From the NCBI GenBank assembly GCA_036824465.1, contig DAITAC010000021.1, positions 1 to 46,046 on the forward strand: a DNA stretch of 46,046 bases, read 5' to 3'. Below are positions 33,130 to 42,620 of the stretch, in pieces. Position numbers and translations under genes: made by a program. Each line of letters opens with the position of its first letter. Positions within the stretch are counted from its first letter, which is position 1. Under the pieces are notes generated by a model. It was given only the letters and a program-made list of their open reading frames with translations. It did no database searches and was not told the origin of the DNA. This DNA comes from JAKOQB01 sp036824465. Its GTDB lineage: Bacteria > Pseudomonadota > Gammaproteobacteria > Burkholderiales > Burkholderiaceae_F.

Positions 33130-34824
33130 CTACGAATGGCTCATCGCCTTGACTGCCTCATCGCGCAGTTCGCGGCGCAGGATCTTGCCGACATTGGTCT
33201 TCGGCAGTTCCGCCCGGAACTCGATGTACTTCGGCTTCTTGTATCCGGTCAATTGCTCGGTGCAGAACTTCGCGACGTCGGCTTCGGTGAGTTTTGGATC
33301 TTTCTTGACGATGAAGAGTTTCACGGCCTCGCCCGAATTCTTGTCCGGCACGCCAACCGCGGCCGCTTCGAGCACGCCTGGGTGCATCACCGCCACGCCC
33401 TCGATCTCGTTCGGGTACACGTTGAAGCCGGATACCAGGATCATGTCCTTCTTCCGATCGACGATCTTGAAATAGCCGCGCGCGTCCATCACACCGATAT
33501 CGCCGGACTTGAAGTAACCGTCGGCCGTCATGACCTTGGCCGTTTCGTCCGGCCGTTGCCAGTAGCCTGACATCACCTGCGGACCGCGAATCGCGATCTC
33601 GCCGGGTTGCCCCAGCGGCACGTCGTTGCCGTCATCGTCGAGCAGCCGGATCTCGACGCTCGGCATCGGCAGTCCGATCGTGCCGGAATAGGCATCCGAG
33701 TCGCCGGGGTTGCACGTCACGGCGGCTGAAGTTTCCGACAGCCCGTAGCCTTCGATGATCGGACAGCCGGTGACCGCGAGCCACCGCTTCGCCACCGCCT
33801 CCTGCACTGCCGAGCCCCCGCCGTTGGAAGCGACGAGTCCTGAGAAATCCAGTTTTGCAAACTCGGCGTTGTGCGCGAGCGCGTTGAACAGCGTGTTGAC
33901 CCCGGGGAAGATATTGATCTTGTGCTTTGCCAGTTCCTTCACCATCCCTGGAAGATCGCGTGGATTGGGAATCAGCACGTTCATCGCGCCGGTGCGCATG
34001 CCGAACAGCCCACAGCAAATGAAGGCGAACACGTGGTACAGCGGTAGTGCGCACACCAGGGTCATCTGGCCGCTGAGCGGTTTGCGCCTCAACGCGGGTT
34101 GCAGCCACGCTTCGGACGCCAGCAGGTTGGCGATGATGGTCTGGTGCAGCAGTGTCGCGCCCTTGCTCACACCGGTCGTGCCGCCCGTGTACTGCAGGAC
34201 GGCGGGGTCGTCCGGCTTGATGTCAACCGCGGCGAGCTTTTTATGGCGCCCAGCTGAGATCGCTTCGTTGAACCAGTGCGCGTCCGGCAGTTGATACGCC
34301 GGCACCAGCTTCTTCACCTTGCGCACCACGTGATTGACGATCAGGCGTTTGGGGAATCCGAGAAGATCGCCCATCGCTGCCAGCACAACATGCTTGACAG
34401 GTGTCTGGGCGATGACCTTCTGCAAGGTGGCGGCAAAGTTTTCCAGAATGATGATTGCCTGTGCACCCGAGTCCTTGAGCTGATGCTCGAGTTCGCGCGG
34501 CGTGTACAGCGGGTTGACGTTGACGACGATGAATCCGGCGCGCAGCACCGCGGCGACGGCGACGGGATACTGAAGAACGTTCGGCATCATGATTGCAACG
34601 CGATCGCTATGCTTCAACCCCCGGCTTTGCAGCCAGGCGCCGAGCGCGCGCGACAACGCGTCGATGTCACCGAACGTGATGCGCTTGTCCATGCAGACGT
34701 ACGCATCGCGCTCGCGGAACCTGGCGAAGCTCTCTTCAAGCAACGCGACCACGGACGTGTACTGACTGAAATCGATGTCGGCAGGGACTCCCGCGGGATA
34801 GTTCCTGAGCCAGATGCGGTCCAT
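33130..34824 (-). CDS. fadD: Long-chain fatty acid-CoA ligase
   Basis: 564 residues of the ANL adenylating superfamily. P-loop YTGGTTGVSKGATLLH, IEGYGLSETSAAVTCN, KSGDIGVMDARGYFKIVD and the catalytic lysine near the C-terminus in LPKTNVGKILRRELRDE. Length and overall sequence fit FadD, which activates fatty acids to acyl-CoA at the inner membrane. The ATG at 34822-34824 has GAGGAG upstream; the open frame starts earlier but without coding character. The upstream M14 gene ends 73 bases away on the same strand. Confidence 0.93.
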   Translation of the reverse strand: MDRIWLRNYPAGVPADIDFSQYTSVVALLEESFARFRERDAYVCMDKRITFGDIDALSRALGAWLQSRGLKHSDRVAIMMPNVLQYPVAVAAVLRAGFIVVNVNPLYTPRELEHQLKDSGAQAIIILENFAATLQKVIAQTPVKHVVLAAMGDLLGFPKRLIVNHVVRKVKKLVPAYQLPDAHWFNEAISAGRHKKLAAVDIKPDDPAVLQYTGGTTGVSKGATLLHQTIIANLLASEAWLQPALRRKPLSGQMTLVCALPLYHVFAFICCGLFGMRTGAMNVLIPNPRDLPGMVKELAKHKINIFPGVNTLFNALAHNAEFAKLDFSGLVASNGGGSAVQEAVAKRWLAVTGCPIIEGYGLSETSAAVTCNPGDSDAYSGTIGLPMPSVEIRLLDDDGNDVPLGQPGEIAIRGPQVMSGYWQRPDETAKVMTADGYFKSGDIGVMDARGYFKIVDRKKDMILVSGFNVYPNEIEGVAVMHPGVLEAAAVGVPDKNSGEAVKLFIVKKDPKLTEADVAKFCTEQLTGYKKPKYIEFRAELPKTNVGKILRRELRDEAVKAMSHS

Positions 34825-34897
34825 GTGCGTCTCCTCGGATTCGTTTCTTTGGGTGATAGGGGATCTCTTGGATTCGCGGTGCGGCCGGCATCGAATA

Positions 34898-36595
34898 TCA
34901 GGCGAGGGTGGCGTGGGCACGAATGCGACCGGCCCTCTCGTGCCATGCCGTAATCTCGAGCGTTGTGCCCGCCGTGCCCTTGATCACCCAGTCGACATGG
35001 GCGATGTCCTGCGTGGGTTTTTTCACCGGCCAGAAGCTGACCCCCGTGTGCAGCGTGGACCATCCCTCCAGCTCGCCCAGTTCCTCACGTACCTTGCCAC
35101 TGACGAGCGTGGTGCCCGCGGGCAGCGCAATCTCCGCCAATACGCCGCGCAGCAGCTTGCGTTTCAATGCCATCTGGCTCACGTAGGTCGGAAGCCACCC
35201 CGAGTTCTGCACCACCAGTCGCACGCGCCAGGTGTTGGCGCCGGCGCGGGTGACCTGCACGTCGCGCAAGTCCAGCTTCGGCGAGATCAGCGCGTTCCAT
35301 AGCAACCATTGCGGGAATCGCGCGATTTCGCCCTCGCGTCGATTCGGTGGCGGATTGACGAACACCGCCATTCGATTCCAGCCACCGATTTCAACCCGAC
35401 CCAGTTGCGGATGATCGAACGGCTGCCACGTCACATAGCCCTCGCCGGGCGCAATCTGATCGGCCCATTTGAGCATCTTCAGATCATCTTCGATCGGATG
35501 CTCGCGGTACCAGTGAATCCAGTCCTTGCCTTCAATCCCGGCTTCTTTCTTGGGGTTCCAGATCTCGATCACCCACATAAAGCAGCCGAGGTGTTCATAC
35601 AGCCAGTCGAAGGTGCCGCCGATGTATTCGCCCGGCCGGTAGGCAAAGTCGTGATAGATCGAAATCGCCGAGTAGCCGGTCAGCTCCTCGCCGATCTTGC
35701 CGGCCTTCTGATAGACCCATAAGTCCTCCGCGATCATCTTGTCATCCGGCAGATCCGCATGCGGTCGCAGGAGCACGCCGGAGTACGTATGCAGGCTGGT
35801 CCCGCCACAGATGTTCGGATGGGCAAGGATGAACTCGACCACGGCGCGAATCTCGGGTTCCGAGGTCGGATACGGTCCGGCGCCGAGTTGCTCGAACTCC
35901 TGCCGCCACCTGGCCGGGAAGTTACGATTCAGGTCGAGACTCTGCGCGTTGCCCATCACACCGGCCAGATCGATACTGACGCCGTCGTAGTTTTCGACGC
36001 GCCCTTCGTGCATCACGCGGTAATACTCGCCGCCAGGCGCATCGGTCGGATCGCGCCGAACCAGCAGGCGCGGCTCCTGCGGGTGTTTCTTCCACGGTCC
36101 GTTGGGATCGGCAAGGCGCATCTGCAGGATGCGGCCGTCGCCGTCGATATCTTCGGCGATCAGTCCTTCGACCGGATCTTCGTCGAACGGATAGCGACGG
36201 GTGCTCGAACGCACATACCTCGGCCGGTCTGCCATCGCCCACTCGGCGCCATCGGGATTGATGCGTGGGCAGATGTAAAACACGCGCGTGTCGAGGCAGC
36301 GCTTGATCTGCGGATCGCTCTCGCGCCCCTTGAGCAGCCAGTCAATCAGATACAGGCACGTCGCCGATGCCGACAGTTCGACCGAATGAATGTTGCCGTC
36401 GACCCAGTACGCGGGTTTGTCGGCGGCGGGACCTGTGGCGGTGTTGGTGACGGTGACCACCGGGATGTCACGACCTTCATGACTCTTGCCGATGAACTGC
36501 AGCGACACGAATTGCGGCATCTCTGTTTCGAAGGCGCGCAACACCGCAATCAACTCGTCGTATTTCAGGAAGCGCGAGAAATCCAGCACAGGCAT
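34898..36595 (-). CDS. M14-family zinc carboxypeptidase
   Basis: 565 residues. Zinc ligands in WVDGNIHSVELSASAT (H-x-x-E) and in GTSLHTYSGVLLRP (histidine), substrate-binding NPDGAEW and NRNFPARW, and the general-base glutamate in MWVIEIWNPKKEAG. The first 370 residues are the peptidase; the rest (about 400-565) is beta-rich (NTWRVRLVVQNSGWLPTYVSQ; TLEITAW) and looks like an accessory domain. No signal peptide from the ATG at 36593-36595, so apparently cytoplasmic. Substrate unknown. The start is supported by the family N-terminus but has only a weak ribosome site. Confidence 0.88.
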   Translation of the reverse strand: MPVLDFSRFLKYDELIAVLRAFETEMPQFVSLQFIGKSHEGRDIPVVTVTNTATGPAADKPAYWVDGNIHSVELSASATCLYLIDWLLKGRESDPQIKRCLDTRVFYICPRINPDGAEWAMADRPRYVRSSTRRYPFDEDPVEGLIAEDIDGDGRILQMRLADPNGPWKKHPQEPRLLVRRDPTDAPGGEYYRVMHEGRVENYDGVSIDLAGVMGNAQSLDLNRNFPARWRQEFEQLGAGPYPTSEPEIRAVVEFILAHPNICGGTSLHTYSGVLLRPHADLPDDKMIAEDLWVYQKAGKIGEELTGYSAISIYHDFAYRPGEYIGGTFDWLYEHLGCFMWVIEIWNPKKEAGIEGKDWIHWYREHPIEDDLKMLKWADQIAPGEGYVTWQPFDHPQLGRVEIGGWNRMAVFVNPPPNRREGEIARFPQWLLWNALISPKLDLRDVQVTRAGANTWRVRLVVQNSGWLPTYVSQMALKRKLLRGVLAEIALPAGTTLVSGKVREELGELEGWSTLHTGVSFWPVKKPTQDIAHVDWVIKGTAGTTLEITAWHERAGRIRAHATLA

Positions 36596-36976
36596 GGTGT
36601 GTTGTCGAAAGCAGAAGGATTTGAGGGCGCGACTGTAGCGCGCCCAACGATCGCCGCCGCGCCGCAGTGCACCAGCAATGCTCACCTGAAACTGACCGCC
36701 GACAGCGCCGGTCAGTGCAACAGATGCACCGGCGCGCGCAGTAGGTCGTGATGGACCATGGCGCAACTAAGGCTGCGCGGTCGGACCCTGAGGACCGGCA
36801 TCGAAATTCCCTGCCTCGAACTGCGCCACGGGTGAGTCAGAGGGCGGCAGATATGGACCGCTCGTTGATGTCGCGAACGGTCAAGGGCGAATTCACGCAC
36901 GTCACCGCGGCGCAGCGCGCAACAGCGACACGCGGGTGCGCAGTACTGCCGCGCAGATGTGCTCAGACCTTCTGGC
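36596..36976. other. Intergenic region between the M14 peptidase and the cbb operon end
   Basis: 381 bases between two genes on the minus strand. A plus-strand open frame (36748-36993) and a minus-strand one (36712-36900) have no protein-like character and are not called. The region should hold the terminator of the cbb operon and the promoter of the peptidase gene; I see no clear hairpin with a T-tract. Confidence 0.45.
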
Positions 36977-37528
36977 TCAGGTCTTCCACTTGATCGAGCA
37001 GCCGATGCTCGCCGTCTGCTCGGCGGGGCCGATGCCGGTGGCGGCGATCTGCTTCATTGCTTCGTGGAGTTCGCGCCTGGCCCCGGCTGCAGCGGGTGCG
37101 CGGCCCGACGCATCGAGCCGGCCGCGGTACTGAAGCTTCATCTCGCGGTCAAAGCCGAAGAAGTCCGGTGTGCACACGGCGCCGTAAGCGTGCGCAACCT
37201 GCTGCGATTCATCGTACAGGTAAGGGAGCGTGAATCCGTGCTCGCGCGCGAACTTCTTCATGTTGTCGAATGAGTCTTCCGGATAGGCGACCGCGTCGTT
37301 GGCATTGATCGCGACGCAGCCGATGCCAAGCGCCTGCAGTTCCTTGGCGTCGCGAACGAGCCGGTCGACCACCGCCTTCACATACGGGCAGTGATTGCAG
37401 ATGAACATTACGACCGTGCCGTTCGCTCCGGCGATCTCGCGCAGCGAGTGCGTGCGGCCATCGATGCCGGGCAGCGCGAAGTCCGGTGCGGACATGCCGC
37501 GCTGGATCGGATCGGCGGTTGCTGCCAT
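36977..37528 (-). CDS. Thioredoxin-like redoxin (AhpC/TSA family)
   Basis: 183 residues, no signal peptide. Redoxin fold: MSAPDFALPGIDGRTHSL, MFICNHCPYVKAVVDRL with a CxxC dithiol, and GAVCTPDFFGFD. This group of small redoxins is common next to metabolic genes; the exact partner is not known. The gene follows cbbT with a two-base gap, so it is the last gene of the Calvin-cycle operon. By analogy with thiol control of Calvin enzymes it could protect or regulate them, but that is inference. Confidence 0.85.
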   Translation of the reverse strand: MAATADPIQRGMSAPDFALPGIDGRTHSLREIAGANGTVVMFICNHCPYVKAVVDRLVRDAKELQALGIGCVAINANDAVAYPEDSFDNMKKFAREHGFTLPYLYDESQQVAHAYGAVCTPDFFGFDREMKLQYRGRLDASGRAPAAAGARRELHEAMKQIAATGIGPAEQTASIGCSIKWKT

Positions 37529-37530
37529 CG

Positions 37531-39588
37531 TCAGTCAGTCGTCGCGAGTTCGGGTTCGATCACTCTACCTGTGCCGACCACTGCGCGCGCGCACGCCGCC
37601 ACGCGCGAAGGCGTGATGCCGAAGTGCTCGTACAGCTTGCCGGCAGGTGCCGATTCTCCAAAGCGCGCGATACCGATCACGTCGCCCTCGAGTCCGACGT
37701 ACTTGCGCCAGCCGTCGGGGTGTCCGGCTTCGACTGCGACGCGCGGCACGCCGCGCGGCAGTACGTGTGCCTGCCACGCACGGTCCTGGCGGTCGAACAC
37801 CGTGGTCGACGGCATCGACACGACGCGCGTACCAAGACCTTCCGCTTCGAGCGTCTGGCGTGCCTTCAGCGCGATCTCGACTTCGGAGCCGGTGGCGATC
37901 AGGACCACAACCAACCGCTGCTCGCTGTCGGCCAGTACATAGCCGCCGCGCGTAATTGCGACATCGTCGGCTGCGCACGCCACCTGCGTGAGGTTTTGCC
38001 GCGACAGCAGCAGTGCGCTTGGGCCATCACGGCGTTCCACCGCTGCGCGCCACGCGACAGCGGTCTCGACCTCATCGCAGGGCCGCCAAACGTCGAGGTG
38101 CGGAATCAAGCGCAGACTCGCCGCGTGTTCCACCGGCTGGTGCGTCGGCCCGTCTTCACCGAGTCCGATCGAGTCGTGCGTGAGCACGAAGACAACGCGC
38201 CGTTGCATCAATGCGCTCATGCGCAGCGCCGAGCGTGCGTAGTCGGTGAACACCGCGAACGTGCCGCCATACGGAATGAAGCCGCCGTGCAGTGCAAGGC
38301 CGTTCATCAACGCCGCCATGCCGAACTCGCGTACGCCATAGTGGACGTAGTTGCCAGCGCCACTGCGGTCGATCGACGCCGAGTCCTTCACCGCAGTCAG
38401 GTTCGACCACGTCAGATCGGCCGAGCCGCCGAGCAACTCCGGCACCGCCGGCACCAGCCGTCCGAGCGCGTTCTGCGAAGACTTGCGCGTGGCGGTCGGC
38501 GCGGTCACGTCGCGCGCGGTCGCGAGCAGCCGCTGCGCGGTGGCATTCCAGTCGGCCGGCAGTTCGCCGCGCATACGGCGCGCGAACTCATCCGCGAGCG
38601 CCGGATATGCCTGCGCATACCCAGCGAAACGACGCTGCCATTCATCCTGAGCGGCGGTGCCCTTGGCGAGCGTGTTCCATTCGTCGCGCAACTGCGCGGG
38701 CACCTCGAACGGCGCGTGCGGCCAGCCGAGCGCGGTGCGCGTCGCCGCGGTTTCGTCTGCACCGAGCGGGGCGCCATGCACCTCGTGCGTACCGGCGGCC
38801 TTCGGCGCGCCCCAGCCGATCGTGGTGCGGCAGATCACGAGCGTCGGCCGCGATTGCTCGGACATCGCGGTATCGATCGCGGCGTCGATTGCGATCGCGT
38901 CGTGTCCATCGATGGGCCCGACCACATTCCAGCCATAAGCGCGGAATCGCGCGGCGGTGTCATCGCAGAACCAGCCCTTCACGTGGCCGTCGATCGAGAT
39001 GCCGTTGTCGTCGTAGAAGCACACGAGTTTGTTCAGGCCGAAAACGCCGGCCAACGAGCACGCCTCGTGCGACACGCCCTCCATCAGGCAGCCGTCGCCG
39101 AGGAAGACCCAGGTGCGGTGATCGACGATGGTGTGCTCAGGTTGGTTGAAGCGCACGGCCAGCAGCTTTTCCGCCAGCGCCATGCCGACCGCGTTCGCGA
39201 GTCCCTGTCCGAGCGGGCCGGTCGTCGTCTCCACGCCTGGCGTCAGCCCGACCTCCGGGTGTCCGGGGGTCTTCGAGTGCAACTGCCGGAAGTTCTTCAG
39301 CTCGTCGAGTGAAAGGTCGTAACCGGTCAGATGCAGCAGCGCATACAGCAGCATCGAGCCGTGGCCATTGGACAGCACAAAGCGATCGCGATCAGCCCAT
39401 GCGGGGTCGGCCGGGTTGTGCTTCAGATACCGGGTCCACAGCACCTCGGCGATATCGGCCATGCCCATCGGCATGCCCGGGTGCCCGGACTTCGCCGCGT
39501 TGACCGCATCGATGGCGAGAAAGCGCAGTGCGTTGGCGCGCGCTCGCGCAGCCGCTGCGCGTTCGGAGAATTTCTGTGGGGCGTTCAT
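37531..39588 (-). CDS. cbbT: Transketolase of the Calvin-cycle operon
   Basis: 685 residues with the full transketolase motif set: AKSGHPGMPMGMADIAEVLW, GDGCLMEGVSHEACSLAG, YDDNGISIDGHVKGW, YGVREFGMAALMNGL and THDSIGLGEDGPTHQ. Paralogous to tkt at 16674-18731 (same length, strong similarity throughout). Regenerates ribulose 5-phosphate precursors from triose and hexose phosphates. Starts 15 bases after the cbbP stop and runs into the redoxin gene, so it is coexpressed with RuBisCO. Confidence 0.96.
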   Translation of the reverse strand: MNAPQKFSERAAAARARANALRFLAIDAVNAAKSGHPGMPMGMADIAEVLWTRYLKHNPADPAWADRDRFVLSNGHGSMLLYALLHLTGYDLSLDELKNFRQLHSKTPGHPEVGLTPGVETTTGPLGQGLANAVGMALAEKLLAVRFNQPEHTIVDHRTWVFLGDGCLMEGVSHEACSLAGVFGLNKLVCFYDDNGISIDGHVKGWFCDDTAARFRAYGWNVVGPIDGHDAIAIDAAIDTAMSEQSRPTLVICRTTIGWGAPKAAGTHEVHGAPLGADETAATRTALGWPHAPFEVPAQLRDEWNTLAKGTAAQDEWQRRFAGYAQAYPALADEFARRMRGELPADWNATAQRLLATARDVTAPTATRKSSQNALGRLVPAVPELLGGSADLTWSNLTAVKDSASIDRSGAGNYVHYGVREFGMAALMNGLALHGGFIPYGGTFAVFTDYARSALRMSALMQRRVVFVLTHDSIGLGEDGPTHQPVEHAASLRLIPHLDVWRPCDEVETAVAWRAAVERRDGPSALLLSRQNLTQVACAADDVAITRGGYVLADSEQRLVVVLIATGSEVEIALKARQTLEAEGLGTRVVSMPSTTVFDRQDRAWQAHVLPRGVPRVAVEAGHPDGWRKYVGLEGDVIGIARFGESAPAGKLYEHFGITPSRVAACARAVVGTGRVIEPELATTD

Positions 39589-39603
39589 CGTGGTCGCTTT
39601 CTT

Positions 39604-40476
39604 CTAGACGCGCTTCTTCAGGTCCATCAGCCGCAGGATCATCGGCGTGAAGATCAGTTGCATCGCCAGTCCCATCTTTCCGCCCGGAACGACCAGATTG
39701 TTCGGACGGCTCATCCACGAGTCGTGCAGCATCGACAGCAGATAGGGAAAATCGATGCCCTTCGGATTAGCGAATCGGATCACGACCATGCTTTCATCCG
39801 CGCTCGGGATATCCGCCGCGATGAATGGATTGGACGTGTCCACCGTGGGTACGCGCTGGAAATTCACGTGCGTGACGCCGAACTGCGGAACGATGTGGTT
39901 TACGTAGTCGGGCATGCGGCGCAGGATCGTGTCGACGACCGCCTCCTGTGAATAGCCCCGCATCTTCTTGTCGCGGTGCAGCTTCTGGATCCATTCGAGG
40001 TTGATGATCGGCACCACGCCGACCAGCAGGTCGACGTGGCGGGCGACGTTGATCTGGTTGTCGACGTAGGCGCCGTGCAATCCTTCGTAGAACATCAGAT
40101 CGGAACCGAACGCAATGTCTTTCCAATCCGTGAAGTTGCCGGGCTCGATCCCATGCTCGGTGGCTTCCGCGGCATCGTGGATGTACTTGCGGACGCGGCC
40201 GGTGCCGCGCTCGCTGTAGCCCTGGAATAGCGCTTCAAGCTGCTCCAGCAGGTTCGAGTACGGACCGAAGTGCGAGAAGTGCTTGTTGCCGACGGCTTCG
40301 GCCTCCTTCATCTTCGCGCGCATCTCGATCCGGTTGTAGCGGTGGAAAGAGTCGCCTTCGACAATCTGTGCCTTGATGCCCTCGCGCCGGAAGATGTGCT
40401 GGAAGCTTTGCATCACCGTGGTGGTGCCGGCGCCGGACGAGCCGGTTACGGCGATGATCGGATGCTTTCTCGACAA
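39604..40476 (-). CDS. cbbP: Phosphoribulokinase
   Basis: 290 residues, the short octameric proteobacterial PRK type. P-loop reads AVTGSSGAGTTTVMQSF, as usual for this family (GAGTT in place of GKST). EGDSFHRYNRIEM, SHFGPYSNLLEQLE, EGLHGAY and the C-terminal DSWMSRPNNLVVPGGKMG are typical. Phosphorylates ribulose 5-phosphate to ribulose 1,5-bisphosphate, the RuBisCO substrate. The start is a TTG at 40474-40476 with GAGGGAG about nine bases upstream; no ATG fits the conserved N-terminus. Confidence 0.96.
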   Translation of the reverse strand: MSRKHPIIAVTGSSGAGTTTVMQSFQHIFRREGIKAQIVEGDSFHRYNRIEMRAKMKEAEAVGNKHFSHFGPYSNLLEQLEALFQGYSERGTGRVRKYIHDAAEATEHGIEPGNFTDWKDIAFGSDLMFYEGLHGAYVDNQINVARHVDLLVGVVPIINLEWIQKLHRDKKMRGYSQEAVVDTILRRMPDYVNHIVPQFGVTHVNFQRVPTVDTSNPFIAADIPSADESMVVIRFANPKGIDFPYLLSMLHDSWMSRPNNLVVPGGKMGLAMQLIFTPMILRLMDLKKRV

Positions 40477-40538
40477 CTGGTTTCTCCCTCGATGACGTTT
40501 TGATTCCTGGATGCGCGGTCCGGATCACCGATCGCGGA

Positions 40539-41663
40539 TCACGTCAAAGCCTCTGGCCGGTATAGCGACCGCTCGTTGAACAGCGGCGAGACGTAGGGCT
40601 TGTCGGTACCGGCGTCGAACTCGGCGTGGTAACGCTCAATGCGCTCGACCTCGTTCTTCGAACCAAACACAAGCCCGATGCGCTGATGCAGACTGCCGGG
40701 CTGCACGCCCAGCACCGGTTCGCGTCCGGCACTGGCGCGGCCGCCGGCCTGCTCCATGATGAAGCCGATCGGATTGGCCTCGTACAACAGGCGCAGGCGG
40801 CCGGGCCTGCCCGGATCCCTCGTGTCGCGGGGATACATGAACACTCCACCGCGCATCAGTATGCGGTGCGCCTCGGCCACCAGGCTGGCGATCCAGCGCA
40901 TGTTGAAGTCTTTCGCGCGCGGGCCGGTCTTGCCGGCCAGGCACTCGTCGACGTAGCGCTTGATCGGCGACTCCCAGAACCGGCTGTTGCTGCTGTTGAT
41001 CGCGAATTCCTGGGTGTCGGCCGGCACCCGGATGTCGGGATGCGTGAGCTTGAACTCGCCGAGGTTGGGGTCGAGCGTGAAGCCCGCCACGCCGCTGCCA
41101 ACGGTCAGTACCAGCATCGTCGCCGGGCCGTAGATCGCGTAGCCGGCCGCTACCTGCGCGGTGCCCGGCTGCAGGAAGTCGGCTTCGGTGATATCAGGCC
41201 CGCTTTCGATCACTGCCTGCGGCGCGCGCAGAATCGAGAAAATGCTGCCGACCGAGACGTTGACGTCGATATTGCCGGAGCCGTCCAGCGGATCGAACAC
41301 CAGCAGGTACTTCCCGCGCGGATACTGACGCGGGATCTGGTAGGGCTCTTCCATCTCCTCCGAGCCCATTCCGGCAAGGTGACCTGACCATTCGCTGGTG
41401 CGAAGAAATATCTCGTTGCTGACGACATCGAGCGGCTTCTGCGCCTCGCCCTGCACGTTGATCGGGGCGTGCTCCTGCGCGGCGGCCGCGAGCTGACGGC
41501 TCATCGGATCGCCCAGTTCACCAAACGCGACCGCGCGCGCAATCGCCTTGGTGGCGAGCGCGACGTCGAGGATCAGCGCGTTCAGCGCGCCGCTCGCCGA
41601 CGGAAAGCGCTGCCGCTGCTCGATCAGGTACTGCGTCAGGGTGCGTCGGTTCGACAGGGGCAT
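40539..41663 (-). CDS. cbbF: Fructose-1,6-bisphosphatase, class I
   Basis: 374 residues. Metal-binding segments GMGSEEMEEPYQIP, VFDPLDGSGNIDVNVSVGSIFSI (in two parts: LVFDPLDGSGNID and VSVGSIFSI), and GGVFMYPRDTRDPG, EQAGGRASAG near the C-terminus. Removes the C1 phosphate of fructose 1,6-bisphosphate, and probably of sedoheptulose 1,7-bisphosphate, in the regenerative phase of the Calvin cycle. Lies 15 bases after cbbX and 62 before cbbP. Confidence 0.95.
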   Translation of the reverse strand: MPLSNRRTLTQYLIEQRQRFPSASGALNALILDVALATKAIARAVAFGELGDPMSRQLAAAAQEHAPINVQGEAQKPLDVVSNEIFLRTSEWSGHLAGMGSEEMEEPYQIPRQYPRGKYLLVFDPLDGSGNIDVNVSVGSIFSILRAPQAVIESGPDITEADFLQPGTAQVAAGYAIYGPATMLVLTVGSGVAGFTLDPNLGEFKLTHPDIRVPADTQEFAINSSNSRFWESPIKRYVDECLAGKTGPRAKDFNMRWIASLVAEAHRILMRGGVFMYPRDTRDPGRPGRLRLLYEANPIGFIMEQAGGRASAGREPVLGVQPGSLHQRIGLVFGSKNEVERIERYHAEFDAGTDKPYVSPLFNERSLYRPEALT

Positions 41664-41678
41664 GGGGACTCGCTGGGT

Positions 41679-42569
41679 TCAGGACACGGGGGATTGGAAT
41701 ACACGGCTCGCCAGAATGTCGGCGGCTGCGATGTTCGTCAGATCGGACTCGGTGAGTTCGCGCTTGCGCTCTGCATACAGGCGCGAAGCGGCACGCAGGC
41801 GTGCGCGGTCCAGCGCGTTGCGCACGCTGCGCGCGTTGGCGAAGTGCGGCTGTTGCATCCGTCGTGCGAGATACTGCTCGAACGCCGCGCGTGCACCGTC
41901 GCCGAAGCGGTAGTGCTGCGCAGCAAGCATGCGTTCGGCGATCTGCAGCAGTTCGGTCTCGCTGTAGTCCGGAAAGTCGATGTGGTGTGCGATGCGCGAG
42001 CTCATGCCCGGATTGGACTTGAAGAAAGTCTCCATCCTGTCCTTGTAGCCGGCGAGGATGACGACGAGGTCATCGCGCTGGTTCTCCATCACCTGCAGCA
42101 GGATCTCGATCGCCTCCTGCCCGTAGTCGCGCTCGTTCTCGGGGCGATAGAGGTAGTAGGCCTCGTCGATGAACAGCACGCCGCCCATGGCCTTCTTCAG
42201 CACTTCCTTGGTCTTCGGCGCCGTGTGGCCGATGTACTGGCCCACCAGATCGTCGCGCGTGACACTCACGACGTGACCCTTGCGCACGTAGCCCAGCCGG
42301 TACAGGATCTGCGCCATCTTCAGCGCGACCGTCGTCTTGCCGGTGCCGGGGTTGCCGGTAAAGGACATGTGCAACGATGGCGTGGCCGCCTCGAGTCCGA
42401 GCTGCTTGCGTGCGCGCGCCACCACGAGAAAAGCGGCGATGTCTTCAATGCGCTTCTTGACCGGAGCCAGTCCAACGAGTTCGCGGTCCAGTTCCTCCAG
42501 CACTTCCTGCACATTGGTCTCGTGCAGGATTGCCTGCAGGTCGACGGTCGGCGCGGCGGGGGCATTCAT
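41679..42569 (-). CDS. cbbX: RuBisCO activase CbbX (AAA+)
   Basis: 296 residues. AAA+ ATPase with Walker A GNPGTGKTTVALKM, Walker B GGVLFIDEAYYLYRP, and the CbbX-type N-terminus (LVGLAPVKKRIEDIAAF). CbbX is the activase of red-type RuBisCO: it pulls the C-terminal tail of the large subunit to release inhibitory sugar phosphates, and is itself activated by ribulose bisphosphate. Its place right after cbbS fits form IC operons. Confidence 0.96.
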   Translation of the reverse strand: MNAPAAPTVDLQAILHETNVQEVLEELDRELVGLAPVKKRIEDIAAFLVVARARKQLGLEAATPSLHMSFTGNPGTGKTTVALKMAQILYRLGYVRKGHVVSVTRDDLVGQYIGHTAPKTKEVLKKAMGGVLFIDEAYYLYRPENERDYGQEAIEILLQVMENQRDDLVVILAGYKDRMETFFKSNPGMSSRIAHHIDFPDYSETELLQIAERMLAAQHYRFGDGARAAFEQYLARRMQQPHFANARSVRNALDRARLRAASRLYAERKRELTESDLTNIAAADILASRVFQSPVS

Positions 42570-42620
42570 CGCAACGGGTTTTCTGGGCGTAGTGGTGGCG
42601 GCTTCACGTGCCGACGCGCA

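Noticed and set aside
37486..39312. Plus-strand open frame of 608 residues
   Set aside because: Antisense to cbbT; Arg/His-rich shadow translation.
16674..39588. The two transketolase genes as a recent duplication or repeat
   Set aside because: They are in opposite orientation and differ throughout, so they are old paralogues rather than a recent repeat.
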